Under the pieces are notes generated by a model, which searched no databases, was not told where the DNA came from, and saw only the letters and a program-made list of their open reading frames with translations. The translations under genes were made by a program, and so were the position numbers. From Deltaproteobacteria bacterium (GTDB taxonomy: Bacteria > Desulfobacterota > Desulfarculia > Adiutricales > Adiutricaceae), in assembly GCA_031257955.1 (NCBI GenBank), contig JAIRNQ010000224.1, positions 1-5,763 on the forward strand: a DNA stretch of 5,763 nt, read 5' to 3'. Every line of letters starts with the position of its first letter. Positions within the stretch are counted from its first letter, which is position 1. This document shows positions 5,437 through 5,763 of the stretch, one piece after another.

Positions 5437-5763
5437 ATGGCGAATCAACAAGTGGAGCATTGGCTTCAATTAGCAAATTATGATTTTCAAACTGCTAAAG
5501 CCATGTTTCAAACAGGAAGATGGATATTTGTTATTTTTATGTGCCATCTTACAATTGAGACATTACTTAAAGCTACACTTGCAAATATTGGTTTGTTTCC
5601 TTCTAAAACTCATAATTTAATTAGACTTTTGGAATTGTCATCAATAAGTTCAGAAATATCACCAGAACATCTTGCTTTTATAGAAGAATTAAATCCGCTG
5701 AATATTTTGACACGTTATCCAGAAGATTTAGCTAAATTATTATCATCTTTTCCAAAAGACAAA
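5437..5763 (+). CDS. HEPN domain-containing protein (partial, runs off the right edge)
   Basis: The frame starts at ATG 5437, nine bases after AAGGA (5423-5427), and is open for 109 codons to the edge of the window. It matches the PF05168-type HEPN fold: an opening helix WLQLANYDFQTAKAMFQTGR, then FMCHLTIETLLKA (residues 34-46) in place of the common FHAQQAAEKALKA helix, KTHNL (57-61), and the late LTRYPEDL motif (91-98). Family members are about 120-140 residues, so only the last few are probably missing. HEPN proteins of this type are usually encoded beside a minimal nucleotidyltransferase (MNT) and may act as RNase toxins or as substrate-binding partners. The R-X4-6-H motif of proven HEPN RNases is not evident here (R28 and H37 are too far apart), so toxin activity cannot be assumed. 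An MNT gene would be expected just beyond the edge. The AT-rich composition differs sharply from holB and suggests horizontal acquisition. Confidence 0.88.
   Translation, partial: MANQQVEHWLQLANYDFQTAKAMFQTGRWIFVIFMCHLTIETLLKATLANIGLFPSKTHNLIRLLELSSISSEISPEHLAFIEELNPLNILTRYPEDLAKLLSSFPKDK

Overview
The window joins two very different pieces of DNA. Positions 1 to about 3540 are GC-rich and carry ordinary bacterial housekeeping genes: the last codons of an unidentified gene, a YhaM-type 3'-5' exoribonuclease (OB fold plus HD phosphohydrolase domain) with a very long proline-rich tail, and holB for the delta' subunit of the DNA polymerase III clamp loader. The two complete genes share one base at a TAATG stop/start junction and are probably translationally coupled. 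The gene types, high GC and the accessory genes that follow suggest a deltaproteobacterial (Desulfobacterota-like) genome. That assignment is an inference from resemblance and is not secure.

From about 3540 onward the DNA becomes AT-rich and gene-poor, as in an accessory island. The most structured part is about 3757-4825. It holds the C-terminal end of an ISNCY-type (IntS/IS1202-like) DDE transposase on the minus strand, joined abruptly at about 4456 to an array of ten or more degenerate 23-bp repeats that all contain the core TTTAA. At least one clear copy of the same repeat, in opposite orientation, lies at 3782-3802 on the other side of the transposase fragment. I read this as an internally deleted insertion sequence that kept both of its multi-site ends and lost its transposase N-terminus and catalytic core. 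A perfect 36-bp GC-rich palindrome sits just inside its left end.

Immediately outside the right end, a minus-strand open frame with a strong ribosome binding site begins like an AlpA/excisionase-type helix-turn-helix protein and stops after 34 codons at the repeat array. It is probably a gene cut off by the element. The rest of the island has an uncertain 72-codon frame, a hairpin that resembles a terminator, and, at the right edge, the first 109 codons of a HEPN-domain protein of the kind usually paired with a minimal nucleotidyltransferase.

No rRNA, tRNA or CRISPR array is visible. The housekeeping pair concerns RNA turnover and replication. The rest is mobile-element debris plus a possible toxin-antitoxin-like component. 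The best candidate for something under-described is the multi-repeat, internally deleted transposon; the long tail on the YhaM protein is second.
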